A stretch of 64,000 nucleotides of DNA from Burkholderia sp. Bp9143 (GCF_003853645.1 NZ_QTPO01000031.1:1-64000), one strand, 5' to 3'; positions 1 through 9,680 are shown, counted from the first letter of the stretch. Notes: generated by a model not told the origin, from the letters alone. Numbers and translations are program-made.

Positions 1-61
1 CAACGTTCGAATCATCTTGGCCCGCTCGCGCAAAAGACAAGATGTAAACACATTTCATCGA

Positions 62-78
62 ATGTAAACAGACCCTAA
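62..78. repeat. Sequence resembling the terminal repeat of the 27536-27821 element
   Basis: The 16 bases from 62 to 77 match the right end of the inverted-repeat element before mrdA (27806-27821) at 15 positions, and both run into a run ending GACCCTA. The bases just to the left (about 48-60) also loosely resemble the inner part of that end. It may be the remnant right end of a related copy whose body lies outside the window. Alternatively it may be regulatory, because the octamer TGTAAACA occurs twice, 20 bases apart (43-50 and 63-70), just upstream of the first pilin gene. Confidence 0.35.
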
Positions 79-89
79 CAGGTACTTAC

Positions 90-632
90 ATGTCCAAGAA
101 AGCACTTTCCATTCTGATTGCATCCGCGGGTCTCCTCGCCGCTGCTTCATCGGCCCACGCTGCTGACGGCACGATCACGATCACCGGCGAGATCACGGCC
201 CAGACCTGCACGATCTCGGGCGACGGCGGCGGCAAGGATTTCACGGTCACGCTGCCCAACGTGTCGACCTCGGCACTGTCCGTCGCGGGCTCGACGGCTG
301 GCCGCAAGCCGTTCCGCATCGCACTGTCGAACTGTTCGCCGAACTCGGGCAATGCATCGGTGTACTTCGAGCCGGGTACGACGGTCAACGCGCAGACGGG
401 CCAGCTGTTCAACGCCACGGGTAGTGCCAAGAACGTCGAAGTCGGCCTGCTGAACAAGGATGGCTCGAACATCAAGCTCGGCGCAGCCCAGGCGCAGCAG
501 AACTCGCAATCCGTGGCGATCTCGGCTGGCGCGGCGACCCTCGACTACTACGCGCAATACGTCGCGACCGGCGGTGCCTCCACCGCGGGCACGGTCGGCA
601 CGTCGGTCATGTACTCGGTCTCGTATCAGTAA
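90..632 (+). CDS. Type 1-family fimbrial major subunit (pilin)
   Basis: Structural subunit of a chaperone-usher fimbria, exported by Sec and polymerised on the cell surface by donor-strand exchange. The 180-residue product has a clear signal peptide (residues 1-24, ending SAHA) and a mature N-terminus with alternating hydrophobic residues (DGTITITGEI) suited to be the donor strand. Two cysteines (Cys40 and Cys82) are placed as in the type 1 pilin disulfide, and the C-terminus (YSVSYQ) carries the penultimate Tyr expected for chaperone binding. It opens the operon with chaperone, usher and adhesin. It is a close paralogue of the gene at 5692-6234, of identical length. The function class is secure; the fimbria type is not named. 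Confidence 0.93.
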   Translation: MSKKALSILIASAGLLAAASSAHAADGTITITGEITAQTCTISGDGGGKDFTVTLPNVSTSALSVAGSTAGRKPFRIALSNCSPNSGNASVYFEPGTTVNAQTGQLFNATGSAKNVEVGLLNKDGSNIKLGAAQAQQNSQSVAISAGAATLDYYAQYVATGGASTAGTVGTSVMYSVSYQ

Positions 633-652
633 AACCCGGTATCACGATCACC

Positions 653-688
653 GGCCCGCGTCCGCACAGTAATGGCGGCGCGCGGGCC
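653..688. terminator. GC-rich hairpin between pilin and chaperone genes
   Basis: Arms GGCCCGCG (653-660) and CGCGGGCC (681-688) can pair across an 18-base loop. No T-run follows, so this is more likely a partial terminator or mRNA-protecting hairpin than a full stop. Such an element would leave more pilin than chaperone transcript, as is usual in fimbrial operons. The pairing is seen; the role is inferred. Confidence 0.4.
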
Positions 689-738
689 GCGCCCGGCCGA
701 CGGGTATGTCTTTTTTCATCGAAAAGGAGAACTAAACG

Positions 739-1503
739 ATGCGGATGCCAATGAACTGGCGCTCGACCATGGGTGCGGCAATGCTGGCCGCGTCGCTGTC
801 CGGTGCGGGCATAGCGGAAGCAAGCGTGGTAATCGGCGGCACCCGCGTGGTGTATCCGGAGAAGGAACGCGAGGTCACGGTGAAGTTGACCAACGAGGGC
901 ACGCGGCCGTCGCTCGTCCAGGCATGGATCGATGACGGCAACGTCAATGCGCTGCCCGACGAATCGAAGGTGCCGTTCACGCTGACACCGCCGTTGTTCC
1001 GTCTCGACCCGAAGAAAGGGCAGAGCCTTCGGCTGATCTATACGAATGAACCGCTCGCGCAGGACAAGGAAACGCTCTACTGGCTGAATGTGCTCGACGT
1101 CCCTCCGCAGGCGGCCGATGATCCCGATACGCCGAACCTGCTGCAGCTCGCGTTCCGTTCGCGCATCAAGCTGTTCTTCCGCCCCACCTCGTTGGAAGGC
1201 GTCGCCGACGAATCCGCCGCCAAGGTGACGTGGAACTTCGCACCCAAGGCCGGCGGAGGCTACGCACTGGAAGCGAAGAATCCGACGCCCTACCACGTCA
1301 CGTTCACGCGGATGACCGTCAAATCCGGCGGCACGACCTGGAAGAACGAAACGGGCGGCATGGTCAAGCCCGGCGGCACCGAACAGTTCAACGTCGGCAA
1401 CGTGGCGTCGCAGCCCGCCGGACCGATCGAGGTCGACTACACGTTCCTCGACGACTACGGCGCCGGCATCGATGGCACCTCCGCGCCAAAAGCGGCGCAC
1501 TGA
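739..1503 (+). CDS. Periplasmic fimbrial chaperone (PapD family)
   Basis: Periplasmic chaperone that completes the incomplete Ig fold of each pilin and delivers it to the usher. The 254-residue protein has a signal peptide (about residues 1-28) and the PapD-family landmarks: a TRVVYP strand carrying the conserved Arg near the mature N-terminus, and an RSRIKLFFRP segment carrying the conserved Lys and G1 strand. Length is normal for the family. The start at 739 follows AAGGAG at about 723-728. It lies between the pilin and usher genes, as expected for the operon. Confidence 0.93.
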   Translation: MRMPMNWRSTMGAAMLAASLSGAGIAEASVVIGGTRVVYPEKEREVTVKLTNEGTRPSLVQAWIDDGNVNALPDESKVPFTLTPPLFRLDPKKGQSLRLIYTNEPLAQDKETLYWLNVLDVPPQAADDPDTPNLLQLAFRSRIKLFFRPTSLEGVADESAAKVTWNFAPKAGGGYALEAKNPTPYHVTFTRMTVKSGGTTWKNETGGMVKPGGTEQFNVGNVASQPAGPIEVDYTFLDDYGAGIDGTSAPKAAH

Positions 1504-1617
1504 CGCCCAACGCCTTACCCGACTCCATCCCGTGCTCTGCAGTCGGTGCGGTTATCGCACCGATAAAGGCACACCGTCGCTCGCGCTATGACGATGCGGC
1601 ATTGATACGTTGAATTC

Positions 1618-4311
1618 ATGCGAGCGAATCATCAAATTCGGCCGTCGGTGGCCGCCACTCATTTCAAGCTCAGGCCGAGTTGCCTGTTCGTCATGGCCGC
1701 ACTTGGCGGCTGGGCAGTCGATGCGGCCGCCGTGGATACACCTGCCGCATCGGCGGACCATTTCGAGATCGCCCAGGTTCACTTCAACGACACGTTGATG
1801 ATGAAACCGCGCGGGCAGCGGCTCGATCTCGACCGCTTCGCGAAAGGCAACCCGGTCACACCGGGCGACTATACGGTCGATTTCTACGTTAACGGGCAAT
1901 GGAACGGCCGCTCGTCGGTGCGTTTCGCCGCCGATGGCGAAACGGACAACGCCAAGCCATGTTTCGACCGCACGCTGGTAGCGCGGCTCGGGCTCGACGA
2001 CCAGGCGCTCACCGATGCGGGGCGCGCCGAACTGGTACGCGTGCAGGCTGGCGAGTGTACCGACGTCGAGAAGCTGGTTGCCGATGCGAAATATGAATTC
2101 GACATGGGCGATCTGCGCCTGAACGTCAGCATTCCGCAGGCCGCGTTGCTGCGCAATCCGCGCGGCTATGTCAGTCCGGCACTGTGGGACGGCGGCGTGC
2201 CGAGCGCGACGATCAAGTACAACGCGAACGTCTTCCGCAGTTCGTCTTCGGGCTATGAGAGCACGCAGGGATTCCTGGGGCTGAACGCGGGCGTCAACAT
2301 CGCGAACTGGCATTTCCGGCACAACGGCACCTATACCGCGCAATCTCAAGGCGACAGCCGCTACCAGAGCCTCAACACTTACGTACAGCGCGATCTGCCC
2401 GCCTGGCGCAGCCAGTTGAAGATCGGCGAGACCTACACCGACGGCTCGCTGTTCGACAGCGTCGGCCTGCGCGGCGCCACGCTGGAGACGGACGACCGCA
2501 TGCTGCCCGATTCGATGCGCGGCTATGCACCGGTGGTGCGTGGCGTCGCGTCGAGCAACGCGCACGTCGCGGTGTCGCAAAACGGCGCCGTGCTCTACGA
2601 AACGAACGTCGCGCCGGGCCCGTTCCAGATCGACGACCTGTATCCGACGGGCTATGGCGGCAACCTGCTCGTCACCGTGACCGAGGCCGACGGCCGGAAG
2701 CACAGCTTCACCGTGCCCTACGCGGCGGTCGCGCAATCGTTGCGTCCCGGCATCGCGCGCTACGCTTTCGCGGTGGGTCAGTTGCGCGACTCGGGACTGA
2801 ATAGCCACCCGAATTTCGCACAGGCCACGTATCAGCGCGGCATCAACAACGTGTTGACCGGCTATGTCGGCGCGATCGCCGCGGAGAACTACCTGGCCGG
2901 GCTGGTCGGCGCGGCATTCAACACGCCCATCGGTGCGGTCGCCGTCGATGTCACGCAGGCGAGCGCACGCATCCCGGGCGTGTCGGCGACGAGCGGCCAG
3001 AGCGTACGTTTGAGCTACAGCAAGTCCGTCGAGTCGACCGGCACGAACATCGCAGTCGCCGCGTATCGCTACTCGTCGCGTGGCTACTGGACCATGCGCG
3101 ATGCGATGACCGCCCGCGAACGCGCGGCAGCCGGCATGGATCCGAACGATGCGTACCGGCAGCGCAACCAGATTCAGCTGACGCTGAACCAGACGCTCGG
3201 CGAAGGCCGCGGCAGCCTGTTCGCGGTGGGCTCGACGGCCAGCTACTGGAATCGCCAGGGCACGACGACGCAGTTCCAGCTCGGTTACAACAACAACCTC
3301 CGGTTCAAAGGACTGAACCTCAGCTACAACCTGTCGGTTTCGCGACAGCGCGACGGCTACACGGGCAGCCTGAACAACCAGGTATACGCGAACATCACGC
3401 TCCCGCTCGGCCGACAAGCGTATGCACCGACGCTGAGCGCGAGCGTCACGCACCAGAACCAGGGCGGCATGCTCGGCCAGATGTCGCTGAGCGGTACCGC
3501 CGGGAAATCCAACGCGTTCTCGTACAACGTGAACGCGACCTCCAGCGGCGGCGCAACCTCCGGCGGCGGCAACGCACAGTATCGCAGCCCGTACGCAACC
3601 TTCTCGGGCAGCGCGAGCGGCGGCAGCGGCTATTCGAGCGTCTCCGCGGGCATCTCGGGCGCATTCGTCGGGCATGCGGGCGGCGTCACGCTCGCCAACG
3701 ATCTCGGCGACACCGTCGCCATCGTCGAGGCGAAAGATGCCGTCGGCGCACGCATCACGAACGGCACGGACGTGCGGATCGACAGGCGCGGCTATGCAGT
3801 GCTTCCGTATCTGACGCCGTACCAGATGAACACCGTCGAACTCGATCCGAAGGGCATCCCGCTGGATGTCGAGATGCTGTCGACGAGCCAGCAGATCGCG
3901 CCGCGAGCGAATTCAGTCGTCAAACTCAAGTTCGAGACTGTGTCCGGCCGCGCAGCGCTGTTGACGATGCGTCAACCGAATGGTGCGCCGGTTCCGTTCG
4001 GGAGCACCGTGGTTGATTCCTCCGACAAGGTCGTCGGGGCAACCGGACAGGGCGGGCAGCTATTCACGCGTGGTCTCCCGGAGACGGGCGTATTGACGGC
4101 GAAATGGGGCAAACGTTCGACAGAATCCTGTTCCTTTTCCTATCGACTGCCCGTCCAGACCGGTACGCGTGATATTTACACCCGTCTCGAATCGACTTGC
4201 GATTACGGTCCGCCGCTGAACACGAAGCCATCCGGCACGGCTACAGCACTTTCGGATGCACACACGGAAGCGACCATCACTGGCAGCGATAGCAGATCAG
4301 GAAAAGACTGA
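1618..4311 (+). CDS. Outer membrane fimbrial usher (PapC/FimD family)
   Basis: Outer membrane pore that recruits chaperone-pilin complexes, catalyses ordered polymerisation and secretes the fibre. At 897 residues it has the normal usher size. An N-terminal periplasmic domain begins after the signal region (about residue 42; EIAQVHFNDTLM), followed by a long beta-barrel/plug region rich in aromatic and Ser/Gly strands, and C-terminal domains with the paired cysteines typical of ushers (ESCSF and STCDYG). The Shine-Dalgarno sequence before 1618 is weak, so an internal Met could be the true start. It is followed 60 bases later by the tip adhesin. Confidence 0.93.
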   Translation: MRANHQIRPSVAATHFKLRPSCLFVMAALGGWAVDAAAVDTPAASADHFEIAQVHFNDTLMMKPRGQRLDLDRFAKGNPVTPGDYTVDFYVNGQWNGRSSVRFAADGETDNAKPCFDRTLVARLGLDDQALTDAGRAELVRVQAGECTDVEKLVADAKYEFDMGDLRLNVSIPQAALLRNPRGYVSPALWDGGVPSATIKYNANVFRSSSSGYESTQGFLGLNAGVNIANWHFRHNGTYTAQSQGDSRYQSLNTYVQRDLPAWRSQLKIGETYTDGSLFDSVGLRGATLETDDRMLPDSMRGYAPVVRGVASSNAHVAVSQNGAVLYETNVAPGPFQIDDLYPTGYGGNLLVTVTEADGRKHSFTVPYAAVAQSLRPGIARYAFAVGQLRDSGLNSHPNFAQATYQRGINNVLTGYVGAIAAENYLAGLVGAAFNTPIGAVAVDVTQASARIPGVSATSGQSVRLSYSKSVESTGTNIAVAAYRYSSRGYWTMRDAMTARERAAAGMDPNDAYRQRNQIQLTLNQTLGEGRGSLFAVGSTASYWNRQGTTTQFQLGYNNNLRFKGLNLSYNLSVSRQRDGYTGSLNNQVYANITLPLGRQAYAPTLSASVTHQNQGGMLGQMSLSGTAGKSNAFSYNVNATSSGGATSGGGNAQYRSPYATFSGSASGGSGYSSVSAGISGAFVGHAGGVTLANDLGDTVAIVEAKDAVGARITNGTDVRIDRRGYAVLPYLTPYQMNTVELDPKGIPLDVEMLSTSQQIAPRANSVVKLKFETVSGRAALLTMRQPNGAPVPFGSTVVDSSDKVVGATGQGGQLFTRGLPETGVLTAKWGKRSTESCSFSYRLPVQTGTRDIYTRLESTCDYGPPLNTKPSGTATALSDAHTEATITGSDSRSGKD

Positions 4312-4371
4312 CCGGCAAATGCCGCACGAAAATCCGATCCATCGCCCCTTTAAATAAGAATTCCATCAGAT

Positions 4372-5451
4372 ATGAAAATACTCTTAAGGTCAATTTTCAT
4401 CCCTCTCGTTACATGGGCAGGGCTATTTTTCACTGGAAGCGCCGCTGCCGCTGATCTTTCATACTGCCCGGATCCTGACGGCCTGTTGGCCAAACATGTG
4501 CTCCTCAAGTACCCAGACCTCATCGTTCCGCCGAACGCACCGAATGGAGTGGTTCTTGGAACGTCATTAACCGAGCTGGAATATATCTGCCCTGCCAATA
4601 CCGAGGGCAGCGGCGGGTTTAGATTCATGATCAAAACGACGTCGCCAGACCCGAATTTTTTCAAGGACACCCCATTCCCGGGAGTCATCGCGTACACCAC
4701 CCCGCTGACTGATTTCCATGGCGCGATCGGGTTTCGAATCACCAACGCAGAAACGGGGCAAGTAATGACCAACATGCGTGGGAAATATGTTCCATGGGGA
4801 CCATCAACGCCCTCACAGCCCACCCGCGGCACGGTAAAAATCAAGGCCGAGATCGTAAAACTCAATGATTTGATATACAAATACATAGGGAAATGGGTCA
4901 ACTATCAAATGAATTATGTTTCCCTTTCAACCATAAACAATGGGAGCACGGGATACCCGGAAACACCGGCGAACGGCGTGTTTACATGGACCATGGATAA
5001 CAAACCCATGGGCAAGGTATTGGCCATGCAACAAAGCTGTACGGTCACCACGCCCAACGTACCGGTGCCACTGCCGTCGATTGCCGCATCCAAACTGCCT
5101 ACGGTAGGCGCCACCGCTGGCGATACGGGATTCAACATCGGCTTGTCGTGCAAGACGGGATCGGGTGTCTATGTCACGTTGACCGACCTGACCGATACAG
5201 GCAACACGGGTAACCAACTGACCTTGACGCCAGACTCGACGGCAAAGGGCGTGAAGTTGCAAATCCTCAAGGATGGCCAACCGGTCAGCTACGGCCCCGA
5301 CTCCGGCGCGATCGGCAACCCGAATCAATGGTATGTCGGGCCGTCGGCGTCGACGAACCACATCCCATTGAGTGCGCAGTACATCGCGACCGACCGCGTT
5401 TCCGCCGGAAAGGTCAAGGGTGTCGCGACATTCACGATGAGCTATCAGTAA
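4372..5451 (+). CDS. Two-domain fimbrial tip adhesin
   Basis: Probable FimH-like minor subunit at the fibre tip that binds a host or surface ligand. The 359-residue product has a signal peptide (about residues 1-27), a unique N-terminal domain of about 190 residues, and a C-terminal pilin domain (from about residue 220) with two cysteines (QQSC and LSCK) and the terminal TMSYQ of pilins. Position after the usher and the length fit the family. The N-terminal half looks lower in GC than the C-terminal half and the neighbours, suggesting the receptor-binding module was exchanged or evolves quickly. The ligand cannot be predicted. Confidence 0.85.
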   Translation: MKILLRSIFIPLVTWAGLFFTGSAAAADLSYCPDPDGLLAKHVLLKYPDLIVPPNAPNGVVLGTSLTELEYICPANTEGSGGFRFMIKTTSPDPNFFKDTPFPGVIAYTTPLTDFHGAIGFRITNAETGQVMTNMRGKYVPWGPSTPSQPTRGTVKIKAEIVKLNDLIYKYIGKWVNYQMNYVSLSTINNGSTGYPETPANGVFTWTMDNKPMGKVLAMQQSCTVTTPNVPVPLPSIAASKLPTVGATAGDTGFNIGLSCKTGSGVYVTLTDLTDTGNTGNQLTLTPDSTAKGVKLQILKDGQPVSYGPDSGAIGNPNQWYVGPSASTNHIPLSAQYIATDRVSAGKVKGVATFTMSYQ

Positions 5452-5691
5452 GCATCACTGAATAGCAAGGTAATTCGGTGGCGCACCGATCGCCCGATAG
5501 TGCGAGCGACCCGGTGCCCATTGGCGGTCATCGTCGAATCGATGACCAGAGCAGCCTTCCGCTTCGCAGTCCTGCTGGATTGAATCGGAAGGTATTTTCG
5601 GACGAAATCGAATGTCGTGCGTATGTCCGCTCACGCGGCCGGGCGATCTGACGACGGAGTCCATTTTCCAACTAGTACTAGAGGAATCGAT

Positions 5692-6234
5692 ATGAAGTTC
5701 GCATACACCAGCATCGCAGCACTCGTCGTCGCAGCAGCAGCAACCCTGCCGGCCGTATCGCACGCCGCCGACGGCACGATCACCATCAACGGCAACATCG
5801 GTACGCAGACCTGCACGATCGACGGCAACGGCACCGGCGGCAAGGACTTCACGGTCGCGCTGCCGAAGGTGTCGACGTCGGCGCTCGCCGCCGGCGGCGC
5901 GACGGCTGGCCGCACGCCGTTCAAGATCGGCCTGAAGAACTGCTCGCCGGCCACCGGCAACGTCTACACGCACTTCGAGCCGGGCACGACGGTCAACTCG
6001 ACCACTGGCCAGCTGCTCAACGCATCGGGCACCGCGAAGAACGTCGAAATCGGCCTGCTCAACGGCGATACGACCAACATCGGTGTCGGCAAGGCCGATG
6101 AAAATTCGCTGGCCGTCGCGCTGAAGGACGGCGCTGCGGAGCTGCCGTACTACGCCCAGTATGTCGCGACGGGCGGCGCCGCGAGCCAGGGCACGGTGAA
6201 CACGTCGGTGATGTACTCGATCATGTATCAGTAA
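5692..6234 (+). CDS. Second fimbrial major-type pilin
   Basis: A second chaperone-usher pilin of 180 residues, the same length as the first pilin and clearly homologous over its whole length: same TITI donor strand, TCTI and NCSP cysteine motifs, FEPGTTVN and YYAQYVATGG. The signal peptide covers residues 1-25. The start at 5692 is chosen because AGAGGA precedes it by about 6 bases and the signal peptide begins there; an upstream in-frame Met at 5617 would add non-signal-like sequence. The 240-base gap before it suggests it may have its own promoter. It may be an alternative shaft or an antigenic variant. Confidence 0.9.
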   Translation: MKFAYTSIAALVVAAAATLPAVSHAADGTITINGNIGTQTCTIDGNGTGGKDFTVALPKVSTSALAAGGATAGRTPFKIGLKNCSPATGNVYTHFEPGTTVNSTTGQLLNASGTAKNVEIGLLNGDTTNIGVGKADENSLAVALKDGAAELPYYAQYVATGGAASQGTVNTSVMYSIMYQ

Positions 6235-6636
6235 AGCCCGAGCGCCGGCGCGCGTCCTGCGCGCCGGCTCGGTACCGGGGCGCGGGGGCGCGCGCCCCTT
6301 CCCCGACATCCACGGCGGACCAACGCGCGATCGATCCGCGTGCCGACGGAATTGTCGTTCGAGCGTTCGTCACTGCACCTCGCCTCTATCAGGATTCCCT
6401 CACCACCCCGGCCCGAAACGCTCACGCCGAGTGACACGCAATTGGCCAGCGCAGTTTCAGGCCCGATACCCCCCCGAAAGCCCGCATCATTCAAACAGTC
6501 GGCACCGAAGCGCCTTCGCGCCTCACATGTCCTCCGTGCCGCTCGTCAGTCCCTTCCGAAAATTCGAACTCGTCCAATATCCAAACCTGCTCAACAAAAC
6601 TACTTTTCACCTGTTCGAGTTAATAAAGGTGATCTA
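6235..6636. other. Gap between second pilin and autotransporter
   Basis: About 400 bases without a convincing gene. The first part (about 6238-6272) forms a strong GC-rich hairpin built on GCCGGCGCGC and GCGCGCCGGC with no T-run, probably the end of the fimbrial transcript. The rest shows no coding character until a more AT-rich stretch from about 6555 that precedes the autotransporter start and probably holds its promoter. The reading frame stays open upstream of 6637, but the sequence there does not look translated. Confidence 0.5.
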
Positions 6637-9630
6637 GTGAACCGCAGTTATTTCCTCTCGTCCCGTGCGCGGGTCCGCCTGTGCGTCGCTCATTCGGCTC
6701 TGCTCGCCGGCGCGGCGATCTCCCCCCCGTCAACCGCACAAGTCACGGGCAGCGGCCCTCAGCGAGCCGACGGCATCGAACTCGAAGTCGCGCCCGGTGA
6801 ATATTCGACGCACCAGTCGGGCGATGCCGTGCTTTCCGCGATCAACGGCGGCATCCTGACGACCAACAGCCGGACCCGCGTTTTTTCGACCGGCAACGCC
6901 GCGGCGGGTGTCGCCGCATGGGGCAGCCAGTCGCGCGTCGCCCTCCGCGATACCGAAATCCGGACCCGCGGCGGCTCCAGCGCCGGCATTGACCTTCGTA
7001 ACGGTGGTAACGCATCCGCGGAGCGCGTGTCCATCGATACCGACGGCGACTATTCGCATGGTGCATTCGTCGACGGCGCCAACGCGCGCCTCACGCTGTC
7101 CGACAGCGTGATCGTGACGCGCGGCCAGGAAGCGCATGGCATCATGGCGATCCTGGCGCCGGGCGGCACCATCGACGTGGCCGACACGCTGGTCCGTACC
7201 AGCGGCCTGTTCGGCGTCGGCCTGTCCATCAGTTACGGCGGCGTCCGGGCGACACTGACCCGCACCGATATCCGTACGGATGGCGACTATGCGACGGTGC
7301 TGTACATGCCGAGCGCTTCCACGGTCGCATTCAGCGACTCGCACCTTGAAACCGCCGGCGACTACGCGCTCGGCGTGGACACGCGCGAGGGCAGCGTCGA
7401 ACTCGCGCGCACGCGCGTCATCACGCACGGCACCAGCGCGCACGGGCTTTATGCATCGAAGGAGTACACCGATACGCCTGTCGTCAATGCAGCCGATACG
7501 TTCGTGACCACCACCGGCGCTCGCGCGATCGGCGTGATCGCGCGCCTCGGCGGCAAGATCTCGATGACGCGCGGCGACATCACCACGAGCGGCGAACGCG
7601 CGCGCGGCGTGATGTCGGCCGGCGCGGACTCCGTCGCGTCGCTCGTCGATACGAGCGTCGAAACCCAGGGCAAGGAAGCCGTCGCGCTTTATTCGGGCGC
7701 CGGCGGCACGATCGACCTGGTGCGGACCAGCGCGCGCGCGACCGGCGACGGCGCCCATGCAGCGGCCGTCTACGGCGGCACGCTGACGATCGACGACGGC
7801 TCGCTGGTCAGCGAACGCCACGGCGCGATCGATGCCTCGGACGCGACCATCGCGCTGAAGAACGGCACGCGCGCCATCGGCGGCAACGGCACGCTGCTGT
7901 CCGTCCATGCGGAGTCAGGCGCACCGGTGCGCCTGACGCTCGACGCCGGCTCCCGTGCCGACGGCGACATCGTCAACCAGCCGACCGACGACGGCAGCCC
8001 GACGGATGCCGTGACGGACGTCGCGCTCGCCAATGCGTCCGCGTGGACCGGCGCGACCGACGTGGTCCGCGCGCTGTCGCTCGACACGAGCAGCCGCTGG
8101 ACCGTCACCGCGGATTCGACGGTCGGCTCCGTCGCGCTGAACGATTCGACGATCGCGTTCGCCGCGCCGGCGGCCCGCGGGACGCCGACGCCGCGCACAC
8201 TCGTCGTGACCGGCGACTATGCGGCCCGCAACGGCCAGCTGGTCCTCCATACGACGCTGCAGGACGACGCTTCGCCCACCGACCGCCTCGTGATCGACGG
8301 CGGCCACGCATCGGGCGACACCGGCATCGTCGTCAAGCGCGCCGGGGGGGATGGCGCGCCAACGACGGTCGGCATTCCGATCGTCGAAACCCGCAATGGC
8401 GGCACGACCGACGCGTCGGCCTTCACGCTCGATGCAGGATCGGACGGCTACCGGAGCGGCTTCGGCACCTTGTCTGCCGGCGGCTACGACTACATGCTCA
8501 AGCGCGGCGGCCAGGGCGGCCGGGAGGACGACTGGTATCTCGTCTCCGCGGCAAAACCTGTCCCGCCGGAACCGCCGCAACCGCCGCAACCGCCGGAGCC
8601 ACCGCCGCCGCCCGGCCCCGTCGCCCCCGACCCGCCGATCGAGCCGGAGATCACGCGTCCGCCGCGCACTGCGGCACCGGAGCCCGATGCGTACCTGGCG
8701 AACGCCGATGCAGCGTCGACGATGGCAATCCACACACTGCATCAGCGCGACGATCGCTCGCTTCGCACCCAAGCAGCCGGCCCGCTCGACGGCGCGGTCT
8801 GGCTGCGCGCCGAGGGCCAGATGACGTCGATGTCGGGCGGCAACCGCAGCGTGTCGGGCAACGGCCGCCTGATTCACGCGGGCGCCGACCTGCTCCGCTT
8901 CGACGATGGTCGCGGCGGCAGCGTGCGTATCGGCGCGATGGGCATGTACGGCAGCCAGACGAACTGGTCGACGCGCCCGCTGTGGAACGCGATCGAGCAC
9001 CGGGTGATGAACGCAACCGCACGCGGCAGCGTCTCCGGTTACAACGTCGGGCTCTACAGCACGTGGTACGGCAACCGCGACATCCTGAGCGGCCCCTATG
9101 TCGACGCATGGTTCATGTACGGTGCCTATGCGAACAGCGTCGGCGGCAGCCTCGCGGCGGATTCGTACCGATCACGCACCGTCACGGGCTCGCTGGAAAC
9201 CGGCTATTCGTTCGGGTTCTATGAACGCGGCGACACACGATTCTTCGTCGAGCCCGAAGCGCAGGTCGTCGTATCCGACTATCGCGCGGACGCACACGGC
9301 ACGGCCGGCGGCCGCGTTGACGGCCAGGGCTCCACCGACGTGCTCACCCGCCTGGGCGTACGTGTGCACGGCATCACCGCGATGCCGCATGGACGCGAAC
9401 TTCGGCCGTTCATCGAGGCAAACTGGTGGCACGGCCCCGGCTCGCACTCGCTGACGCTCGATCGCAATGCGTTCTCGTTCAGCGTGCCGCGCGACCGGGC
9501 TGCCGTCCGGATCGGCGCGACCGGGCAGTTGAGCCGGCAATTCTCGATATCGGCGAGCATCGGCGTGGAAGGCAATCTGTCCGACTACTCGGTGGTAAAG
9601 GGACAGTTCTCGGCGAAATACCGCTGGTGA
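6637..9630 (+). CDS. Autotransporter adhesin (type Va, pertactin-like passenger)
   Basis: Self-secreting outer membrane protein. The GTG start at 6637 is chosen because AAAGGTGAT, a near-perfect Shine-Dalgarno match, precedes it, and because a signal peptide (NRSYFLSSRARV, then a hydrophobic stretch) begins there; the frame is open from 6340 but that part is not protein-like. Of about 997 residues, 40-630 form a passenger of repeating units with Asp-Thr, Gly-Ala-His-Gly and Thr-Arg-Gly turns, typical of a right-handed beta-helix. A Pro-rich hinge (about 643-664) follows, then a C-terminal barrel (from about 690) ending in the aromatic residues of FSAKYRW. It sits beside the fimbrial operon, making an adhesion island. 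Confidence 0.9.
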   Translation: MNRSYFLSSRARVRLCVAHSALLAGAAISPPSTAQVTGSGPQRADGIELEVAPGEYSTHQSGDAVLSAINGGILTTNSRTRVFSTGNAAAGVAAWGSQSRVALRDTEIRTRGGSSAGIDLRNGGNASAERVSIDTDGDYSHGAFVDGANARLTLSDSVIVTRGQEAHGIMAILAPGGTIDVADTLVRTSGLFGVGLSISYGGVRATLTRTDIRTDGDYATVLYMPSASTVAFSDSHLETAGDYALGVDTREGSVELARTRVITHGTSAHGLYASKEYTDTPVVNAADTFVTTTGARAIGVIARLGGKISMTRGDITTSGERARGVMSAGADSVASLVDTSVETQGKEAVALYSGAGGTIDLVRTSARATGDGAHAAAVYGGTLTIDDGSLVSERHGAIDASDATIALKNGTRAIGGNGTLLSVHAESGAPVRLTLDAGSRADGDIVNQPTDDGSPTDAVTDVALANASAWTGATDVVRALSLDTSSRWTVTADSTVGSVALNDSTIAFAAPAARGTPTPRTLVVTGDYAARNGQLVLHTTLQDDASPTDRLVIDGGHASGDTGIVVKRAGGDGAPTTVGIPIVETRNGGTTDASAFTLDAGSDGYRSGFGTLSAGGYDYMLKRGGQGGREDDWYLVSAAKPVPPEPPQPPQPPEPPPPPGPVAPDPPIEPEITRPPRTAAPEPDAYLANADAASTMAIHTLHQRDDRSLRTQAAGPLDGAVWLRAEGQMTSMSGGNRSVSGNGRLIHAGADLLRFDDGRGGSVRIGAMGMYGSQTNWSTRPLWNAIEHRVMNATARGSVSGYNVGLYSTWYGNRDILSGPYVDAWFMYGAYANSVGGSLAADSYRSRTVTGSLETGYSFGFYERGDTRFFVEPEAQVVVSDYRADAHGTAGGRVDGQGSTDVLTRLGVRVHGITAMPHGRELRPFIEANWWHGPGSHSLTLDRNAFSFSVPRDRAAVRIGATGQLSRQFSISASIGVEGNLSDYSVVKGQFSAKYRW

Positions 9631-9680
9631 AGTCGTCGGCGGCCGGCGGAGCGTGAAATCCGCGCCCTGCGGAATTCCGC

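Noticed and set aside
1552-3675. Long minus-strand open frame opposite the usher gene
   Set aside because: Arg/Ala/Val-rich shadow caused by high-GC codon usage; the plus-strand usher is a clear family member.
6340-6636. N-terminal extension of the autotransporter to 6340
   Set aside because: The added 99 codons are not signal-like or conserved-looking, whereas the GTG at 6637 has an excellent ribosome site and begins a signal peptide.
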